This document shows positions 61,896 to 64,000 of a DNA stretch of 64,000 nt, piece after piece. Source of the stretch: an uncultured Muribaculaceae bacterium (GTDB lineage Bacteria > Bacteroidota > Bacteroidia > Bacteroidales > Muribaculaceae); NCBI GenBank assembly GCA_910588245.1, contig CAJUQP010000012.1, forward strand, positions 10,339-74,338, in the 5' to 3' direction. Every line of letters starts with the position of its first letter. The stretch's first letter is position 1. A model generated the notes under the pieces. It was given only the letters and a program-made list of their open reading frames with translations, was not told the DNA's origin and did not search any database. A program made the position numbers and the translations under genes.

Positions 61896-62495
61896 TTATT
61901 TTTTCGTTGATGACTCGATCCATGCCTTCACCTCATCGTCGGTCGCGGAGTTCATCAGCAGACCGGGAGCCCATGTGATAGAGGGGTAGGCGGCCTTGAG
62001 GTCGGTCTCGCTCTGGTCGATGGTGCTTCCTCCGGATGTCATGAAGGGGACAACGGTCTTTCCTGCGAGGTCGTTGCTTTCGATGAAAGTGTTGATGATT
62101 GTCGGGGCGGTGTTCCACCAGTTGGGGAATCCGAGGAAGACAATGCTGTAGGCCTTGAGATCGGTCGTGGTGTCGGCGAGCTGCGGACGGAAGTCGCGGT
62201 TGCGCATCTCCACGCTGCTCCGGCTGAGGGAGTCGCGCCAGTCGAGGTCGGCATCGGTGTATTTCTGCCGGGGTGCGATCTCATGGATGTCGGCTCCCGC
62301 GAGGGCCGCTATCCTTTCGGCAGCCTTGGCGGTGGTGCCGGTGGCTGAGAAATAGCATACTATGGCTTTGGGGGCCACGCTGTCGGTTGCCGCAGTATCT
62401 GCTTGGGATGATTTCTGACGATTCGAGCATGCTCCGAGCGCCATGAGGGCGAGAAGGACCAGGGATGAGAGGATTCTTGTGGTTTTAAGCTTCAT
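61896..62495 (-). CDS. flavodoxin-like lipoprotein
   Basis: This 199-residue protein has a lipoprotein signal with Cys23 (A-L-G-A-C-S-N-R) and a Ser/Asp-rich linker. The flavodoxin domain has the FMN phosphate-binding loop S50-A-T-G-T-T55 and the second loop G-F-P-N-W-W-N-T-A-P. Related NAD(P)H-dependent flavodoxin-like proteins are mostly cytoplasmic. The lipid anchor puts this one outside the cytoplasm, so FMN must be supplied there. It starts 25 nt after the stop of the BF3164-like lipoprotein gene and is probably in its operon. Confidence 0.88.
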   Translation of the reverse strand: MKLKTTRILSSLVLLALMALGACSNRQKSSQADTAATDSVAPKAIVCYFSATGTTAKAAERIAALAGADIHEIAPRQKYTDADLDWRDSLSRSSVEMRNRDFRPQLADTTTDLKAYSIVFLGFPNWWNTAPTIINTFIESNDLAGKTVVPFMTSGGSTIDQSETDLKAAYPSITWAPGLLMNSATDDEVKAWIESSTKK

Positions 62496-62520
62496 AATAT
62501 CAAATTAATCAGTCTATTAA

Positions 62521-63600
62521 TCAGTTTTTCTGCCGGAAGGAGATGATAGTGGGGTCGCAGCCTTCGGAAGTGACGGCATACATGACGCCGTCTTTGTCGG
62601 GCGCCGTGATTAGCCGCACGCGTCTGTCGAGACGGTATTCCATCTTCTTGTTGCCCTCCCAGTCGTAGACTTTCACCACATTGGCCGACCAGGGGTTTTT
62701 CCCTTTGTCGGAGTCATTCATGCGGAGGTCTGAGAGGAGGAGGTAGACGTGGTCTTTGTCGGATGCGGAGTCGATGATGCCTACCGCGCAGTCTTCCGCC
62801 ACTCCCAGGTAGTCACCCTTCTCGGGATCGAATTTTTGCTCCCCCTGGTATTCGCAGTATTGCGACACGAGCTTCAGGGATTCGCCGTCAAGGCGATAGA
62901 AACCGGCGGCATCGGCCATGCTTCCGATAGCCGCCACCCTCTTTCCGTCGGGCGCCACCTCAAGGCTATACTGATAGGCAGCGGTCTGGCTTACGGGAGG
63001 ATATTTACGGTAGTCTTCCGGCACCATCCTGTCGCCAAAGTGTCCGGCTTCCTTTCCCTGCGGGGTGTATAAGGTAAAGATCTCAGGCCAGTCGACATAT
63101 CCCTTGGAGGAGACATACATGCCATTGGCGAGGGGGCTGACAAACCAGACGTTCTTGAGCTCTATGCCACCGTCGCGCGTATAGGGATGCGAGAGATCTC
63201 CGGATAGGGTGCATGTGTAATATCTGTTTTTGTCGGTATCCAGGATTCCGAATCTGTCGTTGGCGCCCGGTATCCCGGAAAGGAGTATGATATTGCTGAA
63301 GTCGGAGGGTCCGCCTCCCCGTGTGCCGAACTGGCCGATGTAGCGCGGAGTTGCGATATCGACAATGTGGAACAGAGAGTCGGTCTTGTTGTCGAGTATA
63401 AGAAGGAAGTCGCCCACTCTGTTCATTGACAGCGGGCGTCCGATCATTATCTCCTGATCGCCGAAATCTGTCTCTGTCGATGTCATCTCGATTATGGAGT
63501 CGCTCTCAGAGGCGTTTCGAGCCCCGCCCTTACATGCGGAAAGGATGAGCAGGGAGGCCATTATCGCGGCTGTCGCGCGGAATGTAGGTAGATATGTCAT
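62521..63600 (-). CDS. BF3164-like (six-bladed propeller) lipoprotein
   Basis: This 359-residue lipoprotein starts at MTYLPTFRATAAIMAS, with lipobox L-S-A-C-K-G-G (Cys23). Frames opening further upstream (63729, 63711) lack a signal peptide. The mature part shows propeller repeats, with motifs such as I-D-I-A-T-P-R-Y-I-G-Q-F-G-T-R-G-G-G-P-S-D-F and V-Y-D-W-E-G-N. Proteins of this BF3164/6-bladed propeller type are common in Bacteroidales, usually with unknown ligands. It precedes the flavodoxin lipoprotein gene on the same strand. Confidence 0.82.
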   Translation of the reverse strand: MTYLPTFRATAAIMASLLILSACKGGARNASESDSIIEMTSTETDFGDQEIMIGRPLSMNRVGDFLLILDNKTDSLFHIVDIATPRYIGQFGTRGGGPSDFSNIILLSGIPGANDRFGILDTDKNRYYTCTLSGDLSHPYTRDGGIELKNVWFVSPLANGMYVSSKGYVDWPEIFTLYTPQGKEAGHFGDRMVPEDYRKYPPVSQTAAYQYSLEVAPDGKRVAAIGSMADAAGFYRLDGESLKLVSQYCEYQGEQKFDPEKGDYLGVAEDCAVGIIDSASDKDHVYLLLSDLRMNDSDKGKNPWSANVVKVYDWEGNKKMEYRLDRRVRLITAPDKDGVMYAVTSEGCDPTIISFRQKN

Positions 63601-63678
63601 AGTGTTGATCTTTATATGGTTAAAGGGATGTGTCGGGGTGGCATAAAACTTTAAGAGCGTGGATTGCCTATCTGTTTT

Positions 63679-63697
63679 CACCTTCGACAAACCGGTT
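63679..63697 (+). repeat. single copy of the 20-bp repeat core
   Basis: CACCTTCGACAAACCGGTT matches the unit of the array at 61689-61808. It lies in the leader of the BF3164-like gene, between its promoter and start codon. Confidence 0.85.
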
Positions 63698-63726
63698 TCT
63701 TTCTTCGCCATACTGGATGACGAGAA

Positions 63727-63757
63727 CAAAATTAATAAATAATTTTCAGTCTGTCAA
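63727..63757 (-). promoter_or_regulatory. promoter of the BF3164-like lipoprotein gene
   Basis: On the minus strand TTG (63755-63757) and TAATTTTG (63727-63734) are 20 nt apart. The transcript would have a leader of about 120 nt that includes the repeat copy. Confidence 0.55.
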
Positions 63758-63866
63758 GCGTCTATGTGTTAAATCAAACTAACAGGAGTCTTTGAAAGGG
63801 ACACCGCAGACTGCTTAGATTTTTTACCTTTTGTGATCCTCCCTTTGTGGTGCAACGGTGGTGCAA

Positions 63867-63917
63867 ATGGAGCAAAAGAAAAACCTCAACTCTCTGAATT
63901 TTAAAGAGTTGAGGTTT
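63867..63917 (-). terminator. terminator of tRNA-Lys
   Basis: A 13-bp stem (AAACCTCAACTCT at 63881-63893 with AGAGTTGAGGTTT at 63905-63917) has an 11-nt loop. On the minus strand TTTTTCTTTTGC follows. It lies 8 nt after the tRNA-Lys 3' end. Confidence 0.88.
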
Positions 63918-63925
63918 AATTAGAG

Positions 63926-63998
63926 TGACCCCGGTGGGGCTCGAACCCACGACCCAATGATTAAGAGTCATTTGCTCTACCAACTGAGCCACGGAGTC
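63926..63998 (-). tRNA. tRNA-Lys (anticodon CTT)
   Basis: This 73-nt tRNA on the minus strand has acceptor stem GACTCCG/CGGGGTC, D-arm with G-C-T-C-A-G-T-T-G-G-T-A-G-A-G-C, anticodon loop CTCTTAA giving CTT (Lys AAG codon), and T-arm loop TTCGAGC. CCA is not encoded. The window ends 2 nt before its 5' side. Confidence 0.95.
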
Positions 63999-64000
63999 AT

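Noticed and set aside
63774..63992. 72-codon minus-strand frame at the right edge
   Set aside because: It starts inside tRNA-Lys and runs over its terminator.

Overview
This window comes from a gut-type member of the Bacteroidales, most likely a Muribaculaceae-like genome. The family-level call is an inference. What points to the order is directly visible: two SusC/SusD polysaccharide utilization loci (PULs), many surface lipoproteins with a Cys followed by acidic or Ser residues, a SusR-type regulator, and Bacteroidetes promoters (-33 TTG/TTTG, about 20 nt, then -7 TAnnTTTG) in place of E. coli boxes.

Layout. 1-9.4 kb: a beta-glucan PUL on the plus strand (GH16 lipoprotein, SusC, SusD, IPT-domain surface lipoprotein, GH3). 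9.69-23.05 kb: an integrative mobilizable element inserted in the 3' end of tRNA-Ser(GCT). It has a 19-bp direct repeat at both ends, a tyrosine integrase beside attR, a MobV relaxase with a hairpin-rich candidate oriT, a DUF3853 protein and a winged-helix-like protein. Its cargo is a complete RND efflux operon with a divergent AraC regulator. The terminator hairpin that probably belonged to the tRNA now lies 13 kb away beyond attR. 23.3-26.7 kb: a gene graveyard with a HigBA-like toxin-antitoxin pair, an ORF6N gene with two in-frame stops, an intact RhuM-like gene, decayed relatives of an element-borne protein, and the 3' end of an outer-membrane receptor. 26.8-28.0 kb: two paralogous secreted proteins. 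28.2-30.6 kb: an S9-family peptidase.

31.0-39.9 kb: a compact, visibly GC-richer plus-strand cluster. It holds a porin (with an apparent frameshift in its signal peptide), an imelysin lipoprotein, a di-heme oxidoreductase lipoprotein, a second porin, a mono-heme c-type cytochrome lipoprotein, a Rid/chorismatase-like protein, and a fused ResB-CcsA cytochrome c maturation protein. It reads as an envelope redox/metal module with its own heme ligase, and is the most interesting functional system here. 39.9-40.5 kb: a RelE-like toxin and antitoxin. 40.7-42.4 kb: a two-domain carbohydrate esterase (CE6-like plus CE4 deacetylase).

42.4-45.8 kb: a gene-poor, repeat-rich stretch with truncated small secreted genes, the N-terminus of a WYL-type regulator joined to the C-terminus of a type I restriction HsdS subunit, and a broken DUF1016/YhcG nuclease gene. 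45.9-60.2 kb: an alpha-glycan PUL on the minus strand (GH31, SusR-like regulator, SusC, SusD, four-domain SusE/F-like lipoprotein, GH27-like enzyme, GH97). 60.4-64 kb: pncB, a six-copy 20-bp tandem repeat with a single dispersed copy 1.9 kb away, a flavodoxin-like lipoprotein, a BF3164-like lipoprotein, and tRNA-Lys(CTT) at the right edge.
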